Below are positions 31,736 to 41,904 of a DNA stretch of 64,000 nucleotides, piece by piece. Within the stretch, counting starts at the first letter, position 1; every line of letters starts with the position of its first letter. The position numbers were made by a program, and so were the translations under genes. The notes below the pieces were generated by a model. That model did no database searches. It was not told the DNA's origin and saw only the letters and a list, made by a program, of their open reading frames with translations. Origin of the DNA: an uncultured Ruminococcus sp. (lineage in GTDB: Bacteria; Bacillota; Clostridia; Oscillospirales; Acutalibacteraceae); NCBI GenBank assembly GCA_902762615.1, contig CACWOX010000007.1:1-64000 (forward strand). Reading direction: 5' to 3'.

Positions 31736-34309
31736 TTAATTATCCTGAATGATGGAAACCCAGACCAGATCGGAATGGATTTCCTCACCGTCGCCGTTGG
31801 TGATAACGCAGTAGATTTTTCTGCCGTTCCATGTGAAGTCCCAGCCTTTTACCTCAAAATAGGCGACAGCGGAGGTTTGACCTTCCCATTTGATGCGTTC
31901 GGTTTTGTCCTTCTCAAAATAACACCATTGGTAATGCAGACCTGTGCCGACAGCCTCGACATAAAATGTTGCGCGAGGTCTTGCGCCGGAATAGTAATTT
32001 TCCAGATCGCTTGTGTACAGGGTGACATTCTGAGGCTGTTGGATGATCCTGAATTCGCCTTCCTCATAAGGGAGAACAGTGACGGTCGCAATGTCGGAAT
32101 AAACGGTGTTGCCGTATTTGTCGGTGATCAGACAGCGCACCTGCATGCCGTTCCAAGTCGAACCGGAATGTGTGCGGACGGTGTCTTGCGTGTATTCCTT
32201 CCAGATGGACCAGCTTCCATAACTCTTTTTGTAATACCATTGATATTTCAGACCTTCGCCGGAAGCCTTTACACTGAAGGTCGCAGCCTTGCCGGTCTTT
32301 ACGCTGATATTCTGGGGCTGTGCCGTAATATTGATGGGCTTGTTTTTCATTGTTACCCTTGCAATATCGGAATAAAGCGCGTTGTCGTAAACGTCGGTGA
32401 TTTTGCAGCGCACCTGCATTCCGTCCCATGAATTGTTGGAAGGCGGTTCGATGGTCGATGTGGTATAAATTCTCCATACCGACCATGCCGTCGCGCCCTT
32501 CTTTTTATAATACCACTGATAATCGAGGTCTTCGCCTTTGGATGACACGCTGAAGGACGTCAGGTGATTTGTCTTGACGCTGACGCTCTTGGGCTGTGAT
32601 GTAATGATGATCGGGGTGTCCGTCAGAGTGACAACGGCTTCCTTGGTATATGCCTTGCTGCCGTATTTGTCGGCGACCAGACAGCGGAGTTTCATGCCGT
32701 TCCATGTAGCATTGACCGCGGCGGAGGTGGAAGCGGTCGTGTGTCCCTTCCACAGACTCCATGAGGTCGCGCCGCTCTTTTTGAAGTACCACTGGTATTT
32801 CAGCTCGTCGCCCTGCGCCTTTACCTCAAATCGGACGTTGTTGCCCACTTTGGCAGTAGCGCTTTTCGGATGGGAGAGTATGGCAAAGGAGGAAGCGGTT
32901 GTGCCGATCGTGACCGTTGCGGGCGCGGAGGAGACGGAGTTGCCGTTTGCGTCCCTGACGACGCAGCAGACCTTCATGCCGTTCCAGCTGTCGTTGGCAA
33001 CTGCCGAGGTGGACGCTGAGGTGTGACCCTTCCAGAGTGTCCATGCGGAAGCGCCCTTCTTTTTGACATACCACTGATAACTGAGCTTTGCACCTGATGC
33101 TTTGACCGAAAAGGTGACTTTTTCTCCCGACATAACGGTAACGCTTTCGGGAGACTCGATCAGCACGGTCTTGCCGTTGAGCGTGACAATGGCGGCTTGC
33201 GAATACAGCACATCGCCGCTGTCGTCTGTCACACGGCAGCGCACCTGCATTCCGCTCAAGGAATCATTGGATATTGCTGCGGCGGTTGCCGCAGTGTGTC
33301 CCTTCCAGAGCGTCCAGTCGGCAGCGCCCTTTTTCCTGATATACCACTGATATTTTACGTTGCAGCCACTCGCGCTCACCGCAAATGCTGCCTTGTCGCC
33401 GGAGTTTATGCTGATATTGTCGGGATTTCTGCTGATCGTCAGCGTATCATAAAGATAAATCTCCGTGGAGCCGGATACCACCGAATGGTTGCTTGCGTCT
33501 GTCACGATGCAGCGAGCCTTGGCAAGATGGAGTGAACGCTCCGCGGTGAAGGAAATCTCGGAGGTGTTCATTCCCTTCCATCTGCTCCAGTATGAATCGC
33601 CTTGTTTTTTGTAATACCATTGATAGGTGAGATCTCTGCCGCAGGCTTTTATGCTGATCTTTGCCGTGCGGTTGAGATACGTATTACACGATTTGTAAGG
33701 CTGAGAAGTGATTTCCAGCACGTCGGTGAGCGTCACTTCCACCGTATTGGATGAGAGTTTATTGCCGTAGGCGTCGGCGGCAGCGCAGTAAAGCTGCATA
33801 TGGTTCCATGTGGCGTTGGGAATGGCGGCGGTGGTGGAAGAAGTGTGTCCCTTCCAAAGCGTCCATTCGCCGCCCTTTTTTCTGATATACCACTGGTAGG
33901 TTACATTTTTGCCGTTCACTTCATAGGTAAAGGAAGTAAGCATGCTGCAATCTGTTTTAACCGAGGTCGGCTGCTTGACAACGCTTGGCTGTATCCTGAC
34001 GGTTACTTTATATGTCACGCTCTTGCCGGAATAAGAAACGGTCACAGCCTGTTCGCCGTCCTCCGTGAAAGTCGCAGGAGTGCAGGTGTAGCCGGAGGAA
34101 ATATCCTGCGTCGTGCCGTCGGAATAGGTCGCTCTGAGGACAAGCCCCGCCGTGCTCAGCCTGTCGCCGACGTTGTACTCGGTCTTGGTGGGCATATCCT
34201 TGACCGCGACCGACGAAAGCGTACCCGCCGCGCAGACCTTCTGGCAGCAGAGGGACAGCATCACGGCTGCGAATACAACGAAAACGGCTGACAATGCTTT
34301 CTTTTTCAT
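31736..34309 (-). CDS. Secreted protein with eight Ig-like repeats
   Basis: The ATG at 34309 (GAGGAAATCCATC upstream) gives 857 residues with a signal peptide (MKKKALSAVFVVFAAVMLSLCCQKVCAA). Residues about 30-110 are a bacterial Ig-like group 3 domain (MPTKTEYNVGDRLSTAGLVLRATYSDGTTQDI). Eight repeats of about 90 residues follow, each with QP-S-V-K, a YQWY(Y/I/V/F)(K/R)KKG core, a WxxWKGHT strip and a GMQVRC(R/K)(V/I)TD-YGN ending. No sortase signal, dockerin or S-layer domain is seen, so surface attachment is unclear. The shared WKG-HTxxTTAA strip makes the repeats unlike ordinary Ig domains. The promoter is at 34381-34409. Confidence 0.82.
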   Translation of the reverse strand: MKKKALSAVFVVFAAVMLSLCCQKVCAAGTLSSVAVKDMPTKTEYNVGDRLSTAGLVLRATYSDGTTQDISSGYTCTPATFTEDGEQAVTVSYSGKSVTYKVTVRIQPSVVKQPTSVKTDCSMLTSFTYEVNGKNVTYQWYIRKKGGEWTLWKGHTSSTTAAIPNATWNHMQLYCAAADAYGNKLSSNTVEVTLTDVLEITSQPYKSCNTYLNRTAKISIKACGRDLTYQWYYKKQGDSYWSRWKGMNTSEISFTAERSLHLAKARCIVTDASNHSVVSGSTEIYLYDTLTISRNPDNISINSGDKAAFAVSASGCNVKYQWYIRKKGAADWTLWKGHTAATAAAISNDSLSGMQVRCRVTDDSGDVLYSQAAIVTLNGKTVLIESPESVTVMSGEKVTFSVKASGAKLSYQWYVKKKGASAWTLWKGHTSASTSAVANDSWNGMKVCCVVRDANGNSVSSAPATVTIGTTASSFAILSHPKSATAKVGNNVRFEVKAQGDELKYQWYFKKSGATSWSLWKGHTTASTSAAVNATWNGMKLRCLVADKYGSKAYTKEAVVTLTDTPIIITSQPKSVSVKTNHLTSFSVSSKGEDLDYQWYYKKKGATAWSVWRIYTTSTIEPPSNNSWDGMQVRCKITDVYDNALYSDIARVTMKNKPINITAQPQNISVKTGKAATFSVKASGEGLKYQWYYKKSYGSWSIWKEYTQDTVRTHSGSTWNGMQVRCLITDKYGNTVYSDIATVTVLPYEEGEFRIIQQPQNVTLYTSDLENYYSGARPRATFYVEAVGTGLHYQWCYFEKDKTERIKWEGQTSAVAYFEVKGWDFTWNGRKIYCVITNGDGEEIHSDLVWVSIIQDN

Positions 34310-34380
34310 GATGGATTTCCTCACTTTCCAAATCAGATTTGTTTGTATTTTTAAGCGGAAGAACACCCGCTTACGGTGAT

Positions 34381-34409
34381 ATTATACATCTATAGTGTGA
34401 TAATGTCAA
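34381..34409 (-). promoter_or_regulatory. Promoter of the Ig-repeat gene
   Basis: On the minus strand TTGACA (34409-34404), 17 bases, TATAAT (34386-34381), a perfect match to the consensus. Confidence 0.87.
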
Positions 34410-34522
34410 TTCATATTCAGCATGTGTCCCAATATGAGTACCATTGAGCTTTTTGCCGCATTACTTTAAAGCCATATACTTTAATTATTTTCTATTTTAA
34501 AGAATTAAAGTATTAAAATATA

Positions 34523-34551
34523 TTGACAAATTATGAATGATAAAATATAAT
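34523..34551 (+). promoter_or_regulatory. putP promoter
   Basis: TTGACA (34523-34528), 17 bases, TATAAT (34546-34551). The predicted leader is about 75 nt long and contains two compact hairpins. Confidence 0.88.
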
Positions 34552-34564
34552 GGAAAGGTACCTC

Positions 34565-34611
34565 GTCCGCGTCAGACCGCGGACAATCAAATATGTTGCC
34601 CTAAAGAGGGC
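34565..34611 (+). promoter_or_regulatory. Structured leader of putP, class unknown
   Basis: Hairpin 1 pairs GTCCGCG (34565-34571) with CGCGGAC (34578-34584). Hairpin 2 pairs GCCCT (34598-34602) with AGGGC (34607-34611) around an AAAG loop and abuts the ribosome-binding sequence AGGAAAGGA. The shape suggests a small translational regulatory element, but I do not recognise a named riboswitch. Confidence 0.45.
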
Positions 34612-34634
34612 AGGAAAGGATTGATTTAAGTTTA

Positions 34635-36275
34635 ATGACTAAAGAAACAATCGAACTTAGCGCTATTGCCATCTATTTTGTACTGGTAATCGGAATAGGC
34701 ATATTCTTCTTTATCAAGTCAAAAAAGAGCGAAAGCGAAAAGGAGTACTTCCTGGGCGGAAGAAACATGAACGGTCTTGTCGCCGCCCTGAGCGCGGGAG
34801 CCTCCGACATGAGCGCGTGGGTGCTCATGGGACTGCCGGGTTCCATCTATCTGGCTGGCGTGGGAAAGGTGTGGATCGCCGTCGGTCTGCTCTGCGGCAC
34901 CGTTGCTTCGTGGATATTTGTCGCGCCCAAGCTGCGCAGATTTTCCATCAGAGCCAACGATTCCATCACCATTCCGCAATTTCTCACCAACCGCTTCATG
35001 ACGCAGAACAAGGCGTTGCAGATCATTTCGGCACTTGTGTTCGTGATCGTCTACTGCGTCTATTCCGCTTCCAGCATCGTCGCATGCGGCGACCTCTTCA
35101 AGACGGTTCTCAACGTCGACCCGAAAATTTCCATGATCGTCGCAACGGTTATCATCGTGCTCTACACCTTCCTCGGAGGCTTCAACGCCGTATGCTGGAC
35201 CGACTTCTTCCAGGGGCTGCTCATGCTGGGCGCATTGATGCTCTGCCCGATCATTGCCCTTTTTGCGGTCAAGACAGGCAGCCATGAGATTATGAGCGGC
35301 GCTCTGCCCGAAAACTACTTCAACCTGCTGTCGAGCGGCTCTTTCGACTGGACAAGCGTTGCAGACATACTCACCGGCTTCGGCTGGGGTCTCGGCTATT
35401 TCGGCATGCCTCATATCATCGTGAGATTCATTGCCATCAAGTCCGAAAAGGACATGAAGAAATCTCAGATTGTCGGCAGCTGCTGGACTGCGGTCATTCT
35501 CACCATGTCGGCGGTGGTAGGTCTTTTCGGCAGATATCTCTTTGCCGATTCCCTTGCCGAAAACAAGAGCCTTGTGTTTGTCACCATGGTAAGGACCTTC
35601 TTCCCGGCGTTTATCTCCGGCATACTGCTCTCCGCCATCATCGCGGCAGCCATGAGCACCGCCGACTCTCAGCTTCTTGCCTCCTCATCGGCGTTTTCCT
35701 CCGACGTTTACAAGGCTGTGATCCGCAAAAAGGCTTCCAATCGGGAAATGATGTGGGCAGGCAGAATCGTGGTGGTCATCATCGCGGTGGTTGCCTTCTT
35801 CATTGCCACCAATCCTGCCTGCAAGGGCATCATGGAGCTTGTGGAATGCGCATGGGGCTTCTTCGGCGCATCCTTTGGTCCGGTGATCCTGCTGGCTCTC
35901 TACTGGAAGAGATTCACCTATCCCGGCGCTGTGGCAGGCATTGTCACCGGCTTTGCGGCGGATATGGTGTGGTACGCGCTTTTCACAGGCGACGCCGGAA
36001 TAGGCAAGATCGGTCTTTTCAACACAGGCATTTACGAGATTATTCCCGGATTCTTCTGCGGACTGATCGCCGCCGTGGTGGTTTCTCTCCTAAGCAAAAA
36101 GCCTTCGGACGAAGTGCTGGCGCTCTTTGAGCAGGCAAAGCAGCCGATTGATGTTGCTTCTTCCGACGACAATTCTTCCGAGGAGGATGCTGTTGAAGCT
36201 GTTGAAGCTGTTGAAGCTGTCGCTGAAGAAACTTCTTCCGATGAAGAAACTGCCGCTGCATCGAATGCAGAGTAA
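34635..36275 (+). CDS. putP: Sodium/proline symporter (SSS family)
   Basis: PutP imports proline with sodium. The 546-aa protein has about 12-13 membrane helices in the SSS order: the LGGRNMNGLVAALSAGASDMSAWVLMGLPGSIY region holds the Na+/proline contacts typical of PutP, and AAMSTADSQLLASSSAFSSDVYK is the late signature. It carries an unusual acidic C-terminal tail (about 505-546) with three tandem Glu-Ala-Val repeats, coded by three exact GTTGAAGCT repeats at 36192-36218. The leader has two hairpins just ahead of the start. A strong terminator follows at 36304-36355. Confidence 0.92.
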   Translation: MTKETIELSAIAIYFVLVIGIGIFFFIKSKKSESEKEYFLGGRNMNGLVAALSAGASDMSAWVLMGLPGSIYLAGVGKVWIAVGLLCGTVASWIFVAPKLRRFSIRANDSITIPQFLTNRFMTQNKALQIISALVFVIVYCVYSASSIVACGDLFKTVLNVDPKISMIVATVIIVLYTFLGGFNAVCWTDFFQGLLMLGALMLCPIIALFAVKTGSHEIMSGALPENYFNLLSSGSFDWTSVADILTGFGWGLGYFGMPHIIVRFIAIKSEKDMKKSQIVGSCWTAVILTMSAVVGLFGRYLFADSLAENKSLVFVTMVRTFFPAFISGILLSAIIAAAMSTADSQLLASSSAFSSDVYKAVIRKKASNREMMWAGRIVVVIIAVVAFFIATNPACKGIMELVECAWGFFGASFGPVILLALYWKRFTYPGAVAGIVTGFAADMVWYALFTGDAGIGKIGLFNTGIYEIIPGFFCGLIAAVVVSLLSKKPSDEVLALFEQAKQPIDVASSDDNSSEEDAVEAVEAVEAVAEETSSDEETAAASNAE

Positions 36276-36303
36276 TTTCTTTTACGTAATACGATAAATA
36301 ATA

Positions 36304-36355
36304 AAAGCGGATCTTGCGCCGAGTGATGAAACTCAAACGCAGGATTCGCTTTTTG
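36304..36355 (+). terminator. putP terminator
   Basis: Arms AAAGCG-ATC-TGCG and CGCA-GAT-CGCTTT are followed by TTTTGATTTTTTTTT. Confidence 0.85.
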
Positions 36356-36487
36356 ATTTTTTTTTGATTATTTTTTATCTGCCGATATAACTTTGACCTT
36401 GCAATTGTCGGAATGATTTGATATAATAATAAGACATGAGTCATAATACCAATCAAACTCGATTTTACCGAAACGGAGGAGATGTTT

Positions 36488-37348
36488 TTGAAGGATAAAA
36501 ACAAGGGCAAAGCAAGCATAAATCGCGGGCTCACGGGCATTTTGACCGCTGCGGCGGCTGTGTGCCTGATACTCGCCTGCGCGCCTGCCGCTTTTGCCAC
36601 GGGGCAGAGCAGTACCACATCGCGCACCTCCGCCACCACACGAAGCGCCAATACCTCCTCCGACCCGGACGCGAATGTCTCGGAGGTCACCGTCTCCTCC
36701 AACCCGCAGGAAACGCTCGGCACCGTCGGATTCTCGGAGTCCAACACCAAGCGCATTACGGTCGGAAAATCCACCGTGCTCTACCTCACCATCAAGGACA
36801 TGGGCTACAACTTCCAGACCACATTTGAAACCTCAGACGCGACCATTGCCACGGTCAAAAAAATAGACAACCGCGCCGTCAAGGTGGTCGGCTTGAAAAG
36901 CGGCGTTGTCACCATTACGGCGACGGTCCCCAAATCCAAAACCGTCACGGTCTCGGCGAAATACGAGCTTGAGATAGGCGAAGGCGACGCGGTTTCATCA
37001 CAGGCTCCGGCAAACGAAAGCTCTTCAATCGAAGGCGGCGGCATTATGGACGACGTGAGCGACAACACCGATCTCGACCTTTATTCCTCCACCACCGATC
37101 CCATGCTTCTGGAATACGCCAAGAGTCAGCGCAGCAGCGGCGCGGCTTCGCTCCTGCTGGGGCTTATCGGCTGGGGACTGATTATATTTGCGGTGGGATA
37201 TGTTTTCTCGGTCGTGATACGCAGCCGTACGCCAAAGCTGAATGTTTCCCCCGGCAGCAGAAGGCGTTACAGCGCCGGCGGCTCCTCCGTGCGTTCCGGC
37301 AACCGGCTGCTTCCCAACAGATATTACCGCAATCTTAAAAAATACTGA
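36488..37348 (+). CDS. Membrane-anchored protein with Ig-like (BIG2-type) domain
   Basis: The TTG at 36488 is preferred because GGAGG ends eight bases upstream; an ATG at 36482 is only two bases from it. The 286-aa product has a signal peptide (ILTAAAAVCLILACAPAAFA), a Ser/Thr-rich linker and a BIG2-like domain (about 85-165: RITVGKSTVLYLTIKDMGYNFQTTFETSDATIATVKKIDNRAVKVVGLKSGVVTITAT). One late membrane helix (LLLGLIGWGLIIFAVGYVFSVVI) is followed by a basic cytoplasmic tail. The bulk is therefore outside the cell. Function unknown; a small membrane protein gene follows 33 bp later. Confidence 0.78.
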   Translation: MKDKNKGKASINRGLTGILTAAAAVCLILACAPAAFATGQSSTTSRTSATTRSANTSSDPDANVSEVTVSSNPQETLGTVGFSESNTKRITVGKSTVLYLTIKDMGYNFQTTFETSDATIATVKKIDNRAVKVVGLKSGVVTITATVPKSKTVTVSAKYELEIGEGDAVSSQAPANESSSIEGGGIMDDVSDNTDLDLYSSTTDPMLLEYAKSQRSSGAASLLLGLIGWGLIIFAVGYVFSVVIRSRTPKLNVSPGSRRRYSAGGSSVRSGNRLLPNRYYRNLKKY

Positions 37349-37381
37349 TTTTTTAAGCTGATTTAAGGACAAGGTTTTATA

Positions 37382-37939
37382 ATGATTAACATGGATATTA
37401 GTAAATACAAAAAAGACTTGGAAAAAGCATTTATAAAGCTGTGGGATAAAATCAAAGGCTGTGACAGGAGCAGTCTGATCAGCATAATTACCGGCGGAAT
37501 CTTCGCTCTGCTCTGCCTAATCCAAATTATATCTGTCATCTCCACTCCGCTTGCCCGAAACTTTGACCACGTTTCTCTGATTTTGGTGGATTTCATCATT
37601 GCAGCCGTGTGCTTCGTCTATGTGATTTACAGGAGAGGCGGACTCAGCATGTTTGCCGTTGAAAGCGAAGTCAGCGAAGAAAAAACCGACGCAGAGAACG
37701 ATGCTGCCATCAGCGGCATGAGCACTGTGACAGCGCCGGATGTGTCACGGGTATGCATTCCGAGCAGCTCAATGCAATCGAAAGCCTCCGGCGCACGCTC
37801 GTCTCAAGATGCAGCCGCCGCGGAAAACGAAAACCTTTTTTCTCCGCGGCACAGATACGCCGATACTGCGTCCTCCCCTCGCGAATCCGCCGGCACGCAG
37901 CAAAAGCCCAAATTCAACAGCCACCGCACAAACGGCTGA
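37382..37939 (+). CDS. Small two-helix membrane protein, unknown
   Basis: The 185-aa protein has a charged N-terminus (MINMDISKYKKDLEKAFIKLWDKIKG), two hydrophobic helices (IITGGIFALLCLIQIISVI, LILVDFIIAAVCFVYVIYR) and a Ser/Ala-rich, probably disordered C-terminal half. No family is recognised. It lies between the BIG2-type membrane protein and lepA on the same strand and may share their transcript; there is no clear terminator between them. Confidence 0.65.
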   Translation: MINMDISKYKKDLEKAFIKLWDKIKGCDRSSLISIITGGIFALLCLIQIISVISTPLARNFDHVSLILVDFIIAAVCFVYVIYRRGGLSMFAVESEVSEEKTDAENDAAISGMSTVTAPDVSRVCIPSSSMQSKASGARSSQDAAAAENENLFSPRHRYADTASSPRESAGTQQKPKFNSHRTNG

Positions 37940-37979
37940 GCTGTCCCATCAAGTATTTATTTATGAGGTGTAAAATATA

Positions 37980-39791
37980 TTGTCAGCTCCACAGGATAAA
38001 ATACGCAATTTCAGTATAATCGCTCACATCGACCACGGAAAAAGCACGCTTGCCGACCGCATTCTTGAAAAGACCTATTCCGTCAGCCAGCGCGAAATGG
38101 AAGATCAGATACTCGACAACATGGACCTCGAGCGTGAGCGCGGCATTACCATCAAATCCCACGCCGTCACCATCAATTACGAGGCTTCCGACGGGGAATT
38201 ATATACCTTCAATCTCATTGACACGCCGGGTCACGTCGACTTCAATTACGAGGTGTCCCGTTCGCTTGCCGCCTGTGAAGGCGCGGTATTGGTGGTGGAC
38301 GCAAGCCAGGGCATAGAAGCCCAGACCTTAGCCAATACCTATCTCGCCATCGACGCGGGACTGGAAGTAGTTCCCGTCATCAACAAGATCGACCTTCCCT
38401 CCGCCGACCCGAAGAGAGTGATCCACGAGATAGAGGACGTTATCGGTCTTCCCGCGGAGGACGCTCCTCAGATTTCGGCAAAGGTAGGATTAAACATTGA
38501 AGCCGTACTGGAAAAAATCGTGACCGATATCCCCGCGCCCGACTGCGACCGCGAAGCTCCGCTCAAGGCGCTGATTTTCGACAGCTACTACGACAGCTAC
38601 AAGGGCGTTATCGTCTATGTCAGGCTGATGTCCGGCAGACTCCGTCCGGGCGACACCATCCGCATGATGAGCACCGGCGCGGAATTCAACGTGGTGGAAT
38701 GCGGATACATGCGCACGACCACTCTCGAGCCTGTCAAGGAGCTTGCCGCCGGAGAGGTCGGCTACATTGCCGCCTCCATCAAGACCGTTTCGGAGGCAAT
38801 GGTGGGCGATACCGTCACCTGCGCCGCACGTCCGGCAGATCAGCCCCTTCCCGGCTTTCGCAAGGCGAACCCGATGGTGTTCTGCGGCATTTATCCCGCC
38901 GACGGCGCCAAATACGGCGACCTGCGCGAAGCTCTCGAAAAGCTCCAGCTCAACGACGCGTCGCTCTCATTCGAGCCGGAAACCTCGGTTGCATTGGGCT
39001 TCGGTTTCCGTTGCGGATTTCTCGGACTGCTCCACATGGAGATCATTCAGGAGCGTCTGGAAAGAGAGTACAATTTAGACCTCATCACAACCGCTCCCAG
39101 CGTTATTTATAAGATCATCGGCACCGACGGACAGACCACCTACATCGACAACCCCACCAATTATCCCGACCCGTCACAGATCAATTATGCCGAGGAACCC
39201 ATCTGCGAGGCTCACATTTACTCCCCCACCGAATACGTCGGCAACATCATGGAGCTTTGCCAGGACAGACGCGGCGTGTTCAAGGGCATGGAATACATCG
39301 ACACCGACCGCGTGGATATTCATTACGTCCTGCCGCTGAATGAAATCATCTACGACTTCTTTGACGCGCTCAAGAGCCGCACCAAGGGCTATGCCTCCTT
39401 TGACTATGAGCCTGCCGGATATCAGCGTTCCAATCTTGTCAAACTGGACATGATGCTCAACGGCGAGGTGGTGGACGCGCTTTCCTTCATTGTGCACACC
39501 GACAGCGCCTATCCCCGCGCACGCAAGATGACCGCCAAGCTGAAGGAACACATTCCGCGCCAGCTCTTTGAAGTGCCGATTCAGGCTGCCATAGGCGGCA
39601 AGATCATCGCGCGGGAGACCGTCAAGGCGATGCGCAAGGACGTGCTTGCCAAGTGCTACGGCGGCGACATCACCCGAAAGAAAAAGCTGCTGGAAAAGCA
39701 GAAGGAAGGCAAAAAGCGCATGAGGCAGCTCGGCTCGGTCGAGGTACCTCAGGAAGCATTTATGGCAGTACTCAAACTGGACGAAGAATAA
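37980..39791 (+). CDS. lepA: Translation elongation factor 4
   Basis: LepA is a ribosome-bound GTPase that back-translocates stalled or misplaced tRNAs. The 603-aa protein has the G1 motif [10 protein letters not shown]3 DTPGHVDF, G4 NKIDLP, EF-Tu-like domain II, domains III and V, and the LepA-specific C-terminal domain with [26 protein letters not shown]. The start is TTG at 37980 with GAGGTG upstream. A glycosyltransferase gene starts 20 bp after the stop. Confidence 0.97.
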   Translation: MSAPQDKIRNFSIIAHIDHGKSTLADRILEKTYSVSQREMEDQILDNMDLERERGITIKSHAVTINYEASDGELYTFNLIDTPGHVDFNYEVSRSLAACEGAVLVVDASQGIEAQTLANTYLAIDAGLEVVPVINKIDLPSADPKRVIHEIEDVIGLPAEDAPQISAKVGLNIEAVLEKIVTDIPAPDCDREAPLKALIFDSYYDSYKGVIVYVRLMSGRLRPGDTIRMMSTGAEFNVVECGYMRTTTLEPVKELAAGEVGYIAASIKTVSEAMVGDTVTCAARPADQPLPGFRKANPMVFCGIYPADGAKYGDLREALEKLQLNDASLSFEPETSVALGFGFRCGFLGLLHMEIIQERLEREYNLDLITTAPSVIYKIIGTDGQTTYIDNPTNYPDPSQINYAEEPICEAHIYSPTEYVGNIMELCQDRRGVFKGMEYIDTDRVDIHYVLPLNEIIYDFFDALKSRTKGYASFDYEPAGYQRSNLVKLDMMLNGEVVDALSFIVHTDSAYPRARKMTAKLKEHIPRQLFEVPIQAAIGGKIIARETVKAMRKDVLAKCYGGDITRKKKLLEKQKEGKKRMRQLGSVEVPQEAFMAVLKLDEE

Positions 39792-39811
39792 GAATTGGAA
39801 GCGATGAAGCA

Positions 39812-40927
39812 ATGAAAAAAAGCCAGGCAGCCAAGAGGCGTGAAAGGCAAAGAAAACAGGCAAACAAAGCCATGAACATAACCATCATGATACCCGCTCT
39901 CAATCCCGACCAGAAGCTGACCAACTACGTCAAGCAGCTTGCTAATGAGGATTTCAGGGAGATTGTGGTCATCAACGACGGCAGCTCGGAAAAATACGAC
40001 CCTATTTTCAATGAAATTGCCGAAATGGAAAAATGCACCGTGCTCCGGCACAAGGTCAACAAGGGCAAAGGCAGGGCTTTGAAGACCGGCATGGAATACG
40101 TGCTGAAAAATCATCCCGACTGCGTTGGTATAGTGACCGGAGACGCCGACGGTCAGCACCGCCTGAAGGATACCATTCGCGTGGCAAAGGAGCTGATCAG
40201 GGACGACAGCCGCCTTGTGCTGGGTTCCCGCAACTTCAACTCCCCCGATATTCCGGCGCGTTCCTCCTTTGGCAATAAGCTGACGTCGTGGGTATTCGCC
40301 GTCATGTTCGGTCAGAAGCTGATGGATACCCAGACGGGTCTGCGCGGCATTCCTCTCAAAATCGTGCCGAGTATGCTCAGGATATCCGGAGAGCGCTTTG
40401 AGTATGAAATGAACATGCTCATAGAATGCCGCAAACAAAAAATCGAAATCTATGAGATTCCCATTGAAACCATCTACATAGATGAGAACAGCAGTTCCCA
40501 TTTCAACCCCGTCATTGACTCGGTCAAGATATATCTTCTCATTTTCCGCAGCTTCTTCTCGTTCATCTTTACTTCCATCGGCTGTACGCTGCTCGACCTG
40601 TTCCTCTTTACCATACTGGCAAGGCTGGTGATCCCCTCCGATTTCCAGTACAGAATACTGGCTGCCACCGCCATCGCCCGTGTGGTCTCGGCAACGGTCA
40701 ACTTCATTGTCAACAAAAATGTCGTATTCCACAAGAAGGGACATATCGTTTCGTCGGCAATTAAGTATTTCTGCCTTGCCGTCATTCAGATGCTCATATC
40801 GGCAAAGAGCGTGGAATTTTTAGTGGGTCTGCTCGGCTGGCACGAGACCATCATCAAGGCTATCGTGGATACCATTCTTTTCATCTTCAATTACTTCTTC
40901 CAGAAGAAATTCGTATTTAAAAAATAA
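39812..40927 (+). CDS. GT2 glycosyltransferase fused to a GtrA-like membrane domain
   Basis: The start at 39812 (MKKSQAAKRRERQRKQANKAMNITIMIPALNPDQ) gives 371 residues. Residues 20-250 are a DPM1-like GT2 domain: IPALNPD, VVINDGSSE, TGDADGQH as the metal/nucleotide site, and a QTGLRGIP acceptor loop. Residues about 255-371 are a four-helix GtrA-like domain (FTSIGCTLLDLFLFTILARL...VNFIVNKNVVFHKKG...NYFFQKKFVFKK). Such fusions probably attach sugars to undecaprenyl phosphate and flip them for cell-wall or surface glycosylation. It follows lepA closely, and a terminator follows. Confidence 0.9.
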   Translation: MKKSQAAKRRERQRKQANKAMNITIMIPALNPDQKLTNYVKQLANEDFREIVVINDGSSEKYDPIFNEIAEMEKCTVLRHKVNKGKGRALKTGMEYVLKNHPDCVGIVTGDADGQHRLKDTIRVAKELIRDDSRLVLGSRNFNSPDIPARSSFGNKLTSWVFAVMFGQKLMDTQTGLRGIPLKIVPSMLRISGERFEYEMNMLIECRKQKIEIYEIPIETIYIDENSSSHFNPVIDSVKIYLLIFRSFFSFIFTSIGCTLLDLFLFTILARLVIPSDFQYRILAATAIARVVSATVNFIVNKNVVFHKKGHIVSSAIKYFCLAVIQMLISAKSVEFLVGLLGWHETIIKAIVDTILFIFNYFFQKKFVFKK

Positions 40928-40942
40928 GCCCGTAACATACAC

Positions 40943-40988
40943 AAAGCCCGTATTTCCTAAGCAGCTGCCAATGGAAATACGGGCTTTT
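40943..40988. terminator. Bidirectional terminator between GT2-GtrA and folD
   Basis: Perfect 15-bp arms AAAGCCCGTATTTCC and GGAAATACGGGCTTT with T runs on both sides separate the convergent genes. Confidence 0.9.
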
Positions 40989-41003
40989 AATATGGTATAA
41001 AAA

Positions 41004-41858
41004 TCACTGAATGCCGTTCTGGAGCTTTGCCGCCCTGAGGGTATTCTTCATGAGCATGGCGATTGTCATGGGGCCAACGCCGCCCGGAACAGGCGTGATA
41101 GCCGAACACTTGGGCTCCACCGAGGCAAAATCGACATCTCCGCAGAGCTTGCCGTTTTCGTCGCGGTTCATGCCGACGTCGATTACGACGGCGCCTTCCT
41201 TGACCATGTCGGCTGTCACGAATTTAGCCTTGCCGACGGCGGCGACCAGAATATCCGCCCTGCGAGTGACCTCGGCGAGATCCTTTGTGCGGCTGTGGCA
41301 GATGGTGACCGTGCCGTTCTGATGGAGCAGCAGCATTGCCATGGGCTTGCCGACTATGTTGCTTCTGCCGATCACCACACATTCCTTGCCTGCCACATCG
41401 ACGCCGCTCTCCTTGATCAGTTCCATGACGCCGGCTGGCGTACAGGGCAAAAAGTCGTATTTGCCTATCATAATTTTGCCCACGTTTTCCTCGCTGAACG
41501 CGTCTACGTCCTTCTCGGGCGCTATTGCCTTGATGACGGCTTTGTCGTCAAGTCCCTTGGGCAGAGGAAGCTGACAGAGAATGCCGTTGATGTCGCTGCG
41601 GTCATTGAGACACTTCACAAGCGCCAGAAGCTCGCTCTGGTCAGTGTCGGCAGGAAGCGCAAATTCCTCGGAATTAAATCCGACCTCTGCGCAAGCCTTT
41701 TTCTTGTTGTTGACATAAACTCTGGAAGCCGGATCATCGCCCACAATGATCACAGCAAGACCGGGTGTAATGCCCTTTTCTTTTAGCTGCGCTGTCTCGG
41801 CTGCGACCTCTGCCCTGACGCGGGCGGAAACCGCCTTGCCGTCAATGATTTTTGCCAT
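41004..41858 (-). CDS. folD: Methylenetetrahydrofolate dehydrogenase/cyclohydrolase
   Basis: FolD interconverts methylene-, methenyl- and formyl-tetrahydrofolate, feeding purine and fMet synthesis. The 284-aa protein has the substrate motif [14 protein letters not shown] with the catalytic Lys, [12 protein letters not shown], the NADP-binding segment [17 protein letters not shown], and the closing [19 protein letters not shown]. The ATG at 41858 has CGGAGATG upstream. It is the last gene of the minus-strand run from 48655. Confidence 0.96.
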   Translation of the reverse strand: MAKIIDGKAVSARVRAEVAAETAQLKEKGITPGLAVIIVGDDPASRVYVNNKKKACAEVGFNSEEFALPADTDQSELLALVKCLNDRSDINGILCQLPLPKGLDDKAVIKAIAPEKDVDAFSEENVGKIMIGKYDFLPCTPAGVMELIKESGVDVAGKECVVIGRSNIVGKPMAMLLLHQNGTVTICHSRTKDLAEVTRRADILVAAVGKAKFVTADMVKEGAVVIDVGMNRDENGKLCGDVDFASVEPKCSAITPVPGGVGPMTIAMLMKNTLRAAKLQNGIQ

Positions 41859-41904
41859 AAATGATCATCTCCGAAATGTATTATTATTTTTATTATTTTT
41901 ATAA

